Below are positions 27,284 to 40,100 of a DNA stretch of 64,000 nucleotides, piece after piece. Location of the stretch: contig OX243821.1 in NCBI GenBank assembly GCA_945859605.1, forward strand, positions 15,630,226-15,694,225, in the 5' to 3' direction. The position numbers were made by a program, and so were the translations under genes. The notes beneath the pieces were generated by a model that saw only the letters and a list, made by a program, of their open reading frames with translations, searched no databases and had not been told where the DNA came from. Source of the DNA: Lumbricus rubellus (taxonomy: Eukaryota > Annelida > Clitellata > Crassiclitellata > Lumbricidae). The first letter of the stretch is position 1, and each line of letters begins with the position of its first letter.

Positions 27284-30200
27284 CTACACGTGTCGCTTTT
27301 CGTAGAAGAGTATGTACGGTGTCGTTGCCGAATCTGATGCAAGCATCGTCACCAGCTGACACTGCGACAGTGACGTCACCACCTCGTCATCACACTCGTA
27401 CCAGACGGGGCATTCCTTGTGCTCCTTTGTTCCACTGGAATGTCTGCAACAAGTGGAATTTGGACAGGAAGTGACGTCACAGGGACACGGGTGGTGATGG
27501 GGAGATGATGGTGGAGCCCGGATGTAAGTGATGTAGTGACCGGAAGAAAGGGAGATTCCACTGTGCGAAAGAATGGCGTAGAGCTCATACCTACGCACGG
27601 ATAACAGACATATATTCTTCCGTGAATATGGAGCATGGCAAAGAAAAGTTGTACCATAATAATGTAGTGACGTAATATTGATAGTAGTAAAAACAATAAT
27701 AAAATAATAATGATAAAAATAATAATAATAATAATTCCTTAACAAGATGCCGAATCTGAGGCAAGCATCGTTACGAGCTGCCACTGGAAAACACAACTGA
27801 AACACTATATTATACTAATGAAGTATAAAGGCATATTGGTACAATCCAATGTGTTAATATCAGGTAATAAAAGTATAATGTAGGTAATAATAATAGATGA
27901 AAACAACAATAATGACAATAATAAGGTGCATACAATCCTAACATATCGTATGCAACTGAGAAGCAGCAGTAATTCTTCAGAATAGATTCTAGTTGCCTGA
28001 GAGATATTATTATTATTATTATTTATTATTAAATAAGTTTATAACGCGTGCAAGGTCACACCGAAATATGAATCTGAGGCACGAATAGTCTGCCGCCAGA
28101 GGAAGATGCAGTCAGAGATCCATGTGCTTGAAAGCAATTTTCCCCATCTTGATGAAAATTATAATAGCAATAATAATAATCATAATAACAATGGAAATAA
28201 CAACAATACCATAATACCTACTACTGCTAATAACAATAACAATACCTGTGCTGATTGCCTTTGTTTGCTGGCAGTCGACACGTGTGTTCGATACACGGCA
28301 GATGAAGCGGAACGCCGACGCAGTCCATTGTTTTTGTAAAGCCACCAAAGAATCTAGATACATAAAAACATTGTAATAAAAGTGTTGATTATTCTGGGTT
28401 CTACATGTCAGCGAGAGACTACCAGTGGTTACTTGAGCGCCTCTGAATAGCTAGTCTGTAAGAGGCGCTTTATAAATGCTCATAATTATACAATACAATA
28501 CATCTGAGCACCATCATTCCCTTACCTACTTGGTTATGTATTGAGTACACTGTTGATGGGAGGATGAGACGGTGAGGGAGAGGACTGGTCACCCCTCATA
28601 TACTGAAGCTAAGAAAATGAAGTCGCTAATACTTCATACCCATGGTTGCCTCTAAGGCTACTTAATGTTTTCCTATTTCTTAAAAATAATAATATCATTA
28701 GACACCTTTAAAACATGTTTAAACGCGTAATAAATAAATGAATGCACCAAGTTCTCCATTCAATAGCGAATGACCAACAATCTTTCATAATAATAAGAAG
28801 AAATTGTTTGTAGCCCTGTTTTCTGAACAAACTCTAACACTTAGGCTAGTATAAAAGTATTTTTAGATTAAGTACATTGAAGTTTGGTTACCAGTGCCTG
28901 AGATCTGGCTGTGTGCTAAGGTTTGGCTGTAAGTATGCTAATGTTTCTTTGTAAGCATACTAAGGTTTGGTTGTAAGTACGCTAATGTTTTGTTGCAAGT
29001 ATGCCAAGCTTTGTTGTAAGTATGCTAAGGTTTTGCTGCAAGCACGCTAAGGTTTTGTTGCAAGTATACAGAGGTTTTGTGGTAAGTATGCTAAGGTTTT
29101 GTTGTAAGTATGCTGAGTTTTTGTTGTAATTATGCTATGGTTTAGTTGTAAGTATGCTGAAACTGTAGTTAAGATTCATGCCTCACTCATCTTGCATGAA
29201 CCGTCTTACATACCCAGAGAAAGCGGCAAATCTCTTGAGTTGAATTGTGAGCACTTCTGGTGGTCCAGTGTAGCGAATGTAGCGTTCCGCTTCAACGTGG
29301 TGAACACAGACCTCGCACCAGAACTTGTTTTCCGAATCGAGTCGTTCCACTTCGTCGACGACCTTCAGGATCCACGAATAGTCTGAAACAAAGACATAGT
29401 AAAATGACAATTTGGTTGAGTTATATAAATGAAAAGAGAAGAAAGAGAACGGACATGCATGAATGTGTGCATGTGTGCGTGCTTGTGTGCGTGCGTGTGT
29501 GTCTATATAATATGACAATTTGGTTGAGTTATTTAGAGTATGATGCCTTCTGGGAATGTTGGGAGTTTCTAAATTAGAGCTATTTAAACACCCGATTATA
29601 AAATCTGCACTTTAGGAGGGAAACAAGAAACAAAGGAAGGAGGGATGGTTGGAAAGAAGGATGGATGGATGAATAGTCTGAAACAAAGACATAATATTGT
29701 ATTTTGTATTGTATTGTTTTTAAGCATTTATAAAGCACCTCCAATAGATGAATCATTCAGAGGCGCTCCCAGTGCGCAAGACCCCTGCGAGAAGAAGCAG
29801 GTTTTGAGACAAGAGAAGGAAGATGAGACTGTCAGACAGGATTGTAGAGCAAACAGAAGGAGAAAGCGCATTCCAAAGAGAAGGACTGGTTATATAAAAT
29901 TTTCTGTTGAGTCATTTAGAGTGCGATGCATTATGGGAATGCAGTGAGTTCGTAAATTAGCGCTAAATAAACACCTGATTGCAATTGAACTTAGGAAGGA
30001 ACAAAGGATTGATGGATGGAGAGAAGGATGGAGGGAGGAAGGAGGGGAAAGGAAGGATGAAAGAAAGGAGAGGGGCTGGGACGGAGGGAGAGAGAGAAGG
30101 AATGAATGGAAGTAACGAAAGGAAAGGAACGCAGGAAGAAAAGGCACAACGAAAGTAGGACAGAACAAAGAAATTAAATAAAAGAAGCGAACGTTCTGAA

Positions 30201-33200
30201 GATGCAGAAGTTCCTACCTGTATCTTCCGCATCCTTTTCATCGTCTTCCGAGTCACTGCTGGCGCGACGCACCCTTGACTTTGAGACCTTCTTGATGGGC
30301 AGAGCAAGATCCTGAAAGTCCTCAACGTTTCTTGTCACCTGTTCACACTCGAGACACCTCGTCCGCTGCTCCAACTTTCCCTGGCAAAGCGATTCCACGA
30401 AGTCGGAAACCAACTCCGTTCTCATCCGAATCTCACCCAACGTTCGTGGTTTCGAGACAGCGTCGAAATAACTTGTGATGCTCGACTTCGTAAGCGACGA
30501 ATTAGCGGCTTTGGAAGTTGCGGCTTCAGAAGTCTGAGGTGAAAGCGAAGCGTTTAAAAGCGAGAGTCCTGCTTTACGACTTCCCTTCGAACTTCCCGAA
30601 GTCTCAGACTTTGAGAAACTTTGAGGCGAGTCGCTTCGAAGCTTGATGTTTGTATTGTTCGTTGTAACGTGATTGTGATCGATGTTTTTACTCGTACCTT
30701 TGTCGAGCTCCAACTTCGTTCGCTTCCTCGGTTTTCTAACGTTGCTTTTTGCATCCGCCGTGTTCTTTTTACCAGCTTCCTTTTCCGCGCTTTTCCCGAA
30801 ACCGTTAGTCATGTTGGTATCGTGTGTCAAGCTGGTCCCCTTGTCGTCCAAGGCAACACTGGTTCCGTTGCCGTTGACAAGCGGGGAGTCGTTGCCCTGT
30901 AGCGCTCGGAGTGCTGTCCGACAGCAGTTGAGTTGGTGAATGGCGTCCTGAATGAAGGCAAGAAGACAGCGAAGAAGTTCGTGCGAGTCCTGCTGCTGAC
31001 CAAAGACGAACAGTGAATTCATGCTCCTGTTGCGAAAACAATGGAAAAAGTACACAAAGTATGTGAGGCGCCCTTGTAACTTGTGCTGTGTTATGGCGCC
31101 ATAGAAATTGTCATTACCATTATTAAAGAACAATTGATAGAGCACTGGAACCAATTGATTGATTGGGTTTAACGGCACTTCAGCACAGGATTGGGCATTT
31201 TGTGCCTTGACATGATTATTGGATCTGCATCATTTATTTTATATTAAAAACGTTTCGATAAATAGGATAAAACCTGTAAATAGAGCAATCTAAACACAGT
31301 ATTTATACGTAAAATTAATAAATTAGGTTGAAATATATTAAACATTATACGATGTGCAAGCTTTGTTACATGGAGATTATGGGTTTCATCATTTCTACCG
31401 AGACGGCTAACTACTGTGCATCAGTTTCCTCCTTCTACACATTTCTCCTTATTAACTGGTGGTCTAAATGTGTTATTTCGCTGTCTCTAGACAACTTTTT
31501 TCTCTCCGCCTCACGCACTGGGAGCACCTCTGATTAGTGTGGACTGCGAGAGGCGCTATATAACTTATAGATGGAATACAATCACGTGTGTGACACTGTG
31601 TGTGTGTTTGTGTGTGTGTGTGTAGTGACCGTAGCAAGATATCAGACATCTTATCCAATATTATATTAAGAGTTGACCTTAATTAAGGCAATTGATAATC
31701 TTCAGCTTTGAGGTGTTGAACAGGTGAATATATTAAACTAATCAATTTATGCCAACTAGAGCTGTAATTATTGTTTCAAATGAATTGTTTGAAAACATTT
31801 CTCCTGCTCCTCAAATTCAGCATGCATTAATAATAATAATAATAAATAAATAAATACAACAGGGCAAAACATATATACAAATAAGTAATAAATAAACACA
31901 CAAAGAATGCTTACTGAATTGTATTGAGGAGGTCTATTGGACTGATGGGTGAAGGCGTTTGACATTGTTGACCACTGATCAACATCTCCATCTTCTTCAT
32001 CTTCTGCAGCAGCTATAACAGGTGTTTATAATACTCACTAAAAACAACAAAAGCTCTGAAACAATGGAATGTAATGTGCAACGTGTCTGTAACTGAATGA
32101 CCGAGTTATGTCCTGTTTAAATCGGTTCATCATGTGTAACATTTACTCAACAATTCCGTGTATTTTAGACATTTTCTATTATTAATCACTAAATTTTATA
32201 AATTATCATTATTATAACCAATAATATAACTATAATAGTAAATTTATGTACAAATTGTACATTCTTATCTTGTGGGGCGCGGTGGTGTAGTGGTGGCGTC
32301 GTTGCCTTGGAGCCAGAAGATTAGAGGTTCGAATCCACCTCGCCGCGTAGGGACCTTGGGCAAGTCCTTCACTCACAATTGCTCAGCACTTTGGCATGAA
32401 ACTCCGATGCAGTGTCCGCTCTGCATTCGGGAGCGCCTCTGAATAGAGAGAGCTTGAAGGGGTACATACAAACAAACATACAAACAAAACTAATTATTAA
32501 ATTACTATTAAATTTTAACTATCATTAAATTGTTAAAAAATTAATATTAACTATGATGCTGTCATCACAATCATTAATTATAATTACAATCAATATATTT
32601 TATAAATTCTAATAATTATTTATTATTACCGTATTAACTAAACAATAGTAACATATCAGTTCCTTCACTTAAGTACAAACCTCGTTTAAGTTCCTGACAA
32701 GTTTCCAACTACGCGATGAATGACACGCGATCTGAAGCTAAAAACAGAAGTAAAAATCAGAGTATTTTTGCTTTGAAGAGACCAAGAGAAAAAAAAGTGG
32801 TTTTGAAAAACAGAAATAGGCACACCAGTTAATAAAGAAGCATAAGTCGAAAAAGGAAGCTGGTTCCATGGACAGCAATGAGAGCAAAGGCTCGCATTTT
32901 AGCCATTTTTAATATTATTGTTAGTGTATAATTATTGCTGATGTACTATTTTTATTTTGTCAAAATTACATTTAACATCAGGCCAGCGCAAAGAGCGCCT
33001 CTGAGTTGTTACTTGTATCTTGAAGAGGCTCTATATAAATTCTCAGAATGAATGAATGAATGAATTGCTATTATCACCATTACAGCCATAGCACTTAGTC
33101 CTTCCTCACACTGGTAGCGCATCGGGCAACACAGCATTACAGCTATAATTATTATTATTAATTATTATTCTGTGTATGTCAGTGTCTATCTATCTCTGTT

Positions 33201-35792
33201 CCCTGTTATTCTTCCTCTCTGCTTTTCAACCAACCTCAGAATCAAAGTCGGCAACGCGTGCCATGTCTTTCTCAGTGAATCCAATCTCACTGCTGAGAAT
33301 TTCCAGATTCTCCACGAAGCTCGGCGTGTAGTAAAACACTTGTAAGACGCTGCTCAGAAAGCACGTGTTACCTACGCAGAAAACAAAGACAGATTTAAAA
33401 TCACTTATCAATTGAATAATATGACAAAAATTCTATCAAATGGAGCAAGCTATCAACATATTAAAATACCATCTTAACAAAAAGGAAGATGTGTTTATTC
33501 TCTTGGCGCTGTCACGCTGAGAGTGCCACTGAATAGCTACGTGTAAGGTGCTATATAAATTCTCGCAATTTAAACAATTAAAACAAGCACACATGTATAG
33601 CAAAAAATAATATCCCGTCCTGCATAAACTTATTGTCATTTAGTCTTGTTTTATTATTAAGTTTGTTGCTACTGTTCTTCCAACAACCAATTATTGATCT
33701 CCCAACATCTTTCAGGGATTACCTTGCACTAAGGGGCTTTACCTGACGGGATTTTCTACCTCATTGCTCTACGTGTACTATCTATCAATGATCAGTTTCT
33801 ATCAATGATCAGTTTCAATGAGCATTTGTTGCTTTCAACTGTTTAGATATTATCTTGTGTATGATTAAAAACTCCTTAAAACAGCCCTGCAATATGTATG
33901 TGCAGTTGTACACGTTGAACATACACGCACATAGGCTACAAAGCCGCTACATGCACAATGCGCATACATACATATATATCGAACTTAAGAATGACTAACC
34001 AAGGTTGAGAAGAGATGGCGCCACAGGTGGAGCGATGACATCGATGCAATTTCCATTCTTAGCAGAACTAGAAATTAAAATAAATCAATTTGTAGCTCAA
34101 ACCATCTTTCTCCATTCCACCACATCAATAACAATACAATTAACAAATATGCCCATATAAATAATACAATTATCAAAATTATCCATATTAATAATACAGT
34201 TAACAAAGCTTCCAATATTAATAAAACAATTAACAATTCACAGTTTGTATATTATTGAATATCCACCCTGTTACACAGCGCTTAGTACCCATAGATCACT
34301 CCACTCTCTTCCCTAAGAATCTCAAAAACTGTCCTACCCAGCCAATGCTGGGTTGGGAGCACTTCTGAGTAGCCTACCATGATAGAGCGTTATATCAAAT
34401 TTCCTAAATAAATAAATAAATGGTCTTAGAAAATCACCTCTCTGCAACTCCTGGCTCTGATTTGACCTTGAGACCCTGCTCCTGTTTGACCTTGAGAAGC
34501 ATTTCCACAACAGTTGGTCCTTCCGTTTCCTCTTTCCGTTTCAGCGAGAGACGTCCGTGTTTTCTGTTGCTTGCTGGAACCAACTTCTCACATGCGGCCG
34601 AGTCATCAACACCCGGCTAAACACAATGCAAGACAGAAAATGTAATGTAAGGCCTAAAACAAAATTTTGTGTTTCCGGTAACAGAGCTAAAAAAATTGGG
34701 TAGGTAGGTCGGAAAATATTTTTATTTTGGTAAAATATTTTTATGCAGTGACTATCCGAAAAAGTATACCCCACTAGTCTTTTTTGCACGCTGAAACAAA
34801 GTACGTGTTCTAAGCAAGTATAAACTGCCTATTTCCCAACTGCCTGCACCTAAAACTGCTCTAGAAACAGTCCTATTAATTTCATTTTGTTGACGTCTCG
34901 TATGTTATGTCAATACAAATGTTAATTTTAAAAATTTTGATTTTTTTTTATAAATATTTTTTTATAAAAAATTTTTACAAAAATATTTGAGTCGCGGCCG
35001 TAAAAATGGGTCGGTCGGGTTACCGGAAACACAACAATTTTTTTACGCCTAATTAGAAATTTCTAAAGCCCCACTCACAACCATTGGGTTTTATGCCTTT
35101 GGTGATGAGACGAATAAGGGGGGAGGGGGTATCCAGTTGCCTTCCAAACAGACAATTATGAGCGAGCAACTTGTCCAAGGTTGCTTCTTTGTATGCAATG
35201 TCAATTTCAATGTCTCTGGATCAATAAATGATTGACTAATTGATTGAATGATTGAGTGATTGATTGAATCTGAGCTCCTAAAGGAATCAGATCATTTCTC
35301 TTAACGATAAAAACTTTGTACAATTGATTGCACTGCTTTCAAATACAGTAATTTTAAACTTACATCCTCATCTGTTTGTTCCAAGTGGTTGGCAGTCTTC
35401 TCTGCATCATCATCAGCAGCAGCAGCATCTCCATCCATATTGGCAGACGAAAACTCCTTTGCTGCTCCATCAGCATCTTTGGAAGCTCTGGAACCTTTAG
35501 TTCGTACTCTCCTTCTCCGTTTCAAAACAGAAACATCGTCCTCTTTCGAAGCAACGCCTTCATTCTCCGATGTTTCTGTCTTTTTTGCCTCTTTTCCTCT
35601 TCCCTTCCGCTTCTCGCTGTTCTCAACCAACTTCTCGTTGGCATCCACCAAATCGAGAATGTCTTCGTTGGATCCGTTCTCGTCATCTTCTTGTAACTTC
35701 TTCTTCGTTGCAAGCGCGTTTTGTTGGCTGACAACAGAGCCGCGTTTTCGCTTCGCCTTTCTTGCGTTTGTGATCGATGGACGTTCAGCCAT
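27284..35792 (-). CDS. USP1: ubiquitin carboxyl-terminal hydrolase 1 (10 exons, 784 aa)
   Basis: A cysteine protease that, with UAF1, removes ubiquitin from PCNA and FANCD2 in the nucleus. Exons on the minus strand, first to last: 35364-35792, 34438-34616, 34000-34067, 33235-33371, 32681-32731, 31915-32012, 30218-31026, 29214-29382, 28246-28353, 27284-27590. All phases agree and the length matches human USP1 (785 aa). The Cys box is LLNLGNTCFLSSVLQVFYY with nucleophile C229. QQQDSHELL follows at about 331-339. A zinc ribbon is formed by RCLEC and WCEVC. The His box is SLSSGHYITYIR (H701), and the C-terminus is YILFYEKRHV. A long charged, Lys/Ser-rich insert fills exon 7. The N-terminal region before the Cys box is about 228 residues, longer than in human, and highly charged. 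The 36-codon exon 28246-28353 completes the catalytic core. Confidence 0.94.
28010..28130 (-). repeat. third copy of the TTA-tailed retroposon end
   Basis: TTATTATT followed by AAATAAGTTTATAACGCGTG and AAGGTCACACCGAAATATGA, matching the two copies at 2686-2870. It lies in the last USP1 intron. Confidence 0.5.
28437..28500 (+). mobile_element. 5'-truncated retroposon tail with stem-loop
   Basis: GCGCCTCT (28437-28444) pairs with AGAGGCGC (28461-28468), followed by TTTATAAATGCTCATAATT and ATACA repeats. The same tail occurs at about ten sites in the window and at the end of SINE family A. Confidence 0.7.
28905..29165 (+). repeat. about eleven copies of a 22-26 bp repeat containing GTAAGTATGCTAA
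   Basis: Units read TTTTGTTGTAAGTATGCTAA with changes. On the + strand each holds GTAAGTAT, a strong 5' splice-site consensus. The host gene, USP1, is on the other strand. Confidence 0.85.
29640..30175 (+). repeat. diverged retroposon body and purine-rich GGAA repeat
   Basis: 29740-29900 resembles other diverged repeats (GAGGCGCTCCCAGTG...). 29990-30165 is a purine-rich GGAAGGA/GGAGGGA tract. No coding evidence before the USP1 exon at 30218. Confidence 0.5.
31518..31575 (+). mobile_element. 5'-truncated retroposon tail with stem-loop
   Basis: GGGAGCACCTCTGATTAG and GAGAGGCGCTATATAA, the same tail as at 28437, in a USP1 intron. Confidence 0.65.
32272..32470 (+). mobile_element. tRNA-derived SINE (family A), full length
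   Basis: Head GGGGCGCGGTGGTGTAGTGG with an A-box-like element, B box GAGGTTCGAATCCACC, body GGGCAAGTCCTTCACTCAC and end GGGAGCGCCTCTGAATAG. In a USP1 intron, antisense to the gene. Confidence 0.85.
32985..33065 (+). mobile_element. 5'-truncated retroposon tail ending in ATGA repeats
   Basis: GAGCGCCTCT pairs with AGAGGCTC, followed by TATATAAATTCTCAGAATGA and ATGA repeats. A further tail of this type is at 33504-33570. Confidence 0.65.
34651..35049. mobile_element. 399-bp Harbinger-type MITE, copy 1, TAA duplication
   Basis: Left end GGCCTAAAACAAAATTTTGT, right end ATTTTTTTACGCC, with an inner perfect GTGTTTCCGGTAAC / GTTACCGGAAACAC inverted repeat. The flanks are TAA on both sides (34648-34650 and 35050-35052). 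Three-base TWA duplications with GGC ends are typical of PIF/Harbinger elements. It lies in the first USP1 intron. Confidence 0.85.
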
Positions 35793-37180
35793 TTTCAGAC
35801 TTAAAGTAAAAAACAACAAAATAATTTTGGCTTGTTTACGTAACTCGAATGAGACGGTTTTAGCATCAACAGTTCGGGAAACAAATGGTGACGCTAAAAT
35901 ATACACAGATAGGATAATAATATAATTGACAATATTGTAATAATAATTTAGGTATACACCACTCAAGAGATGAACTTTATCCCAAGAATGTTATTTAAAA
36001 ATATGCCCTGACAAACTCAACCATAAAAATACTAAGCAGCCATACTGTCAATTGTCCCAATGTTTACTAGCATTCTGCATGTTGTTTTTGAAATTAAACG
36101 AATATCCAAAAATTTATGCCCCATACATACATCCAAAAACACACAGTTCTGTAAAGTTAGGGAACTCAAATGAGAGAATAGCAGCTCGATAGCATGAATA
36201 TAAGGCAGAAATGGTTATAGAAATTATTAAGCAATCAATAGAAAACAGTTTTCTCGTATTGATAATAATGACTGGGCCTACGCCGTTGGTCTTCACTGAC
36301 TAGAGGCCAGATTGTAAAATCTTATTATCGCTCAAACGTCAACCAACCATAAGATAATCTATCAGAAACTAACCAGCATGCGCTTCAGCACATTTAAGTT
36401 ATTTCTTTCTGAAAAGCTGTTAAATCTGATCGTTTTAAAATGATCTTACCGTAATTCAAACACAACACACAAGAAAAACACCCGCTCTAATTTTCGCCGA
36501 ATTCAATTTGTATAGCGCTATAACTTAGAAGCAGTCAGCAGAGTTTCGTTTTATTTGTAACAAATGGCTTTTGAAACAACGAAAGAGTACATAATTACCC
36601 AATTTAGACATCTTAAACCATTCAAAGTTTAAAATGTTTCGAAACAGCCCTATGAACTTAGAATTTATTAGAACTATGTGTTCGCTAGTACTCTGAAGCG
36701 AGGCGTAGCCCTCGTAGCCTATCTAGAGCACCAGTTTATCCACGAGCGATGGATCGTCAGTCGTCACGTTATAAATAAAGTTATTTATACCGTGCAGTCG
36801 TGTCCGATGACCATGGCAATTCTGATGTTTTTTACAGTTGTAGAAGCACGTAGATCTATTTTGTGCAGTTAAAAAATAGTAGGCTAGGCCTATAATAGGC
36901 CTGAAGGTCATTGTCATTCTATTGGCCAGTATTGAGAGTAATTTACCATGAAAATGGAAACGGAAAGAAGGGGCTGTGCAGTTCTAAAGATAACGTTAAA
37001 AAGTTCTGCCATTAGCATTTTGGTGAATGATGAGAGATTGAGATAGGCCTAAATTTATTTTGATTATAGTTATGTTTGGTTATTTTCGTGTTTTACCCAG
37101 CACCATAACCCGGCGTAGATTATAAGTGCGAGCGTGCATTCTGTAGGTCGTCGTGTTTTGCAACGTATAATCGCCGGAAA
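35793..37180. promoter_or_regulatory. divergent intergenic region between USP1 and TSFM
   Basis: 1.39 kb between the two start codons. It should hold both 5' UTRs and promoters. 36933-37012 is a partial copy of the CAGGGCTTTTTTAACG MITE family. No TATA box or named factor site is clear. Confidence 0.45.
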
Positions 37181-40100
37181 ATGTCGAAAAGTAAGATTTC
37201 CTATCAATGCAATCACTTTTAGAATGATTTAGAGTGCTGATGTTAGTTGTTTTGCTGTGAGGAGCTTGTTGCGAGCATGCGACAAGGAGATGTGGTTTTG
37301 AAAGTCGATGTCAGGTTACAACTAGGCCTACTTTAGACCTAGTATTATATAAATGATCTGTTGTGTAAATTTTCAGATGTATGATAGTAACTGTTGAATG
37401 TATAGAAGAAATCGCTGATTGAAGAGCACTGTTTGATTGTGATCTTCTGTAATCAGCAGCTGAAGTGTTATGCATTGCAGTCTGGTGGCTGGGGTCTCAG
37501 ATTAAGATTCGCCGGGTTTTACAAATTTGACGGGTCAAACAAGACTTTGGCAGTATGGCGTTACTGCTGGATGAAATGTTCATGTATTTGTGTAGTCCAG
37601 TTATTTACGAAGAACTGGGAACTTTAGGTAGAGCTGTCTGGCCTCAGAATATGACTCCTAAAGTGTTGTGAACTTGTAGAATTTTGGGTAAACGTGTATT
37701 TTAGCGTAATTAATTATTTTCACGCTTATAATGGCACAAAAGCGTCTTAAAATATTTCTGTCAACGTGCTATTGCCAAAGTGATGTATGTTTATACTTCG
37801 AATATCTTAAAAAGAAGGATTTCGATCGAAAAATTGTAATATTTTGTCGTAACAAACCGCCGATCCAAGTTGTTGTTCAATTGTGACCCTTTCCGGAAGT
37901 GGCGCGCGGCAAGCAAAAATTAATAAATAAGTAAGTAAAAGTCCAGCTTTTTCAATTGCATCAGTTGTTTTATGAATCCAACTTCTGTTGCAATAATAAC
38001 TATTTTTCATCAATCCAGCTCCAATTTCAGCTTGATTATTTTTATTACCCCAGCTTCTATTTCTGCCCGTTATTTTCGTCAACCCAGCTTCTCTTTCAGA
38101 TATAAAAATACCCTCATCCAGCTTCGATTTCTTAAGCGTTTTTTCCCATCAATCCGGCTTCTATTTCACATCTATAAATACCTTCATCCAGCTTCCATTT
38201 CTCATTTTTAACTTAGGACCGAAGTCTTGACGTAGGCCTACGTACACGTTATTTATAGTCGCATATACGTCGATGGTTTGGCGCGTACCCCAACTTCCGG
38301 TTAGATGTTGTGGTTCAACGGCGATTCGAACGTCGATTTCGCATGGGAAATGTGACATTTTAAAAGCATATTTTCTGTGAATATTCGTATTCTTACGAAA
38401 TTTTAAGTGTGCTGTTAGATGAGTTAGACCATTGCAAGTCATTAGGAATAATTTACGGCGCTTTTTGTGTCGTTAGAAACGCTGAAATAATTAATTACGC
38501 TAAAATACACGTTTACCGAATTTTGATTCTGTGTGATCTCAATTGCAAGGATATCATATTCTCTTTGTTCAAATGGTATGAAATTACCAATAGTCAGTTA
38601 TATTTATAGGCATGATCGAACAACTCTGCTCTATTTTTGAAAGTCGATGTCAGGGTACTAGGCCTACTTTAGACCTACTATTATATAAATAATCTGGCGT
38701 GTAAATTTTCAGATGTATGCACAGTTGAATACCTACATAGAAGCAAATCGCTGATTGAAGAGCACTGTTTGGTCTTTTGTAATGAGATTGAGCATCTAAG
38801 GTGTTATACATTGCTTATTAGTTTGCTGGAACCAGATTCGCCGGTTTTACAATTTTTACAAACAGGACTTTGACAGTATAGCGGTCCTGCTGGATGAAAT
38901 GTCCATGTATATGTGCAGTCCAGTTATTTAAAAAGAGCTGGGGACTTTTAGGTAGAGCTGTCTAGCGTCAGAAATATGGCTCCTCAAGTGTCGTCAACTT
39001 GTAAAATTTTAATTATGTGGAATATCAAGCGCAGCGATATCATGTTTTCTCAGTTCAAATGGTATGAAATTGCCAATAGTCAGTTATATTTAAAGGCAAG
39101 ATTGAACAATCTATTGACTGCTAATTTATTGCATGCCTTGTTAACCATTAATTGAGAATTAAAATATTATTTATTAATGTTAATAGTATTATTTGTGTTT
39201 TTCTACGTTACCAGGTTTGTTGATGCAGTCGTTTATCCGTTGTTATCACACAACCATTCGTTGCTTTGGTGCCGATAAACAACTTCTGAGCAAACTTCGA
39301 AAGTCGACCGGCTTCTCGTTTGTAAACTGTCGAAAAGCTTTAGAGAAGTTCAACAATGATATTAAACAGGTCCATTGTTTATTTAACAATTTTTTATTTT
39401 TCTAACAAGATCGGTCATAGCAGTCATGAAACATGGCAATTGTCAATCGTTTTAAGGTTATGATTCTTGGCATAATTATGGGAGCTATATTGTACCTGTG
39501 TCTGTGCCCCTCTTTTTGGACTGGAGAGTACTATACTTCCACTTTTCATACCCAGAAAGTATTTTGCCCATTATTTGTGTGTCAGAAGAGGGCTTCATAA
39601 TTTGGACCCTCAACAATGCAAAATGCTAGGCAAATACCTCAAAGCATTGTCATCATGATCACTACCATCATTGTCATCTTCATTGTTATTATTGTTGTCA
39701 TTATTATGAATGGCACAGTTTGTTAGTTTACAGTCGAGAAGGACAAGAGAAAAATTTAGTACCCACAAAGTTTCACCGTTGAACATAACGCATGATGACT
39801 CAATCCAGATGCTTTGCCTGCATAGGTCTCTCTAGATATGGAATGGACTGCGTCCATCTTTTAGCTCCGCCTTTCTCTCAGGCAGGGTTTAATGTGGGTG
39901 GGAATGGTGTTCCCACTGCTCTCAATTTTTTTTGCTTGCGTTCCAACTGCTAACCATGCATGGAACCCTTGAAACATGGGCGCTCCCAATAAAACTTCCA
40001 TCAACGTTCCCACTGCTCACAGTTGGCGTTTCCACTGCTCACCCAAACCACTTTAACCACTGCCCTCAGGTAGTTTTTCCTTATCTTTCTCTCACCTCCA

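Noticed and set aside
28246..28353. Loss of the middle of the USP1 catalytic core
   Set aside because: Joining the exons 29214-29382 and 27284-27590 directly is in frame but lacks about 36 residues. A phase-compatible 108-bp exon (GFFGGFTKTMDCVGVPLHLP...) with good splice sites was then found and fills the gap.
35376..35925. Long + strand frames opposite USP1 exon 1
   Set aside because: Antisense shadows of a charged, low-complexity coding exon.
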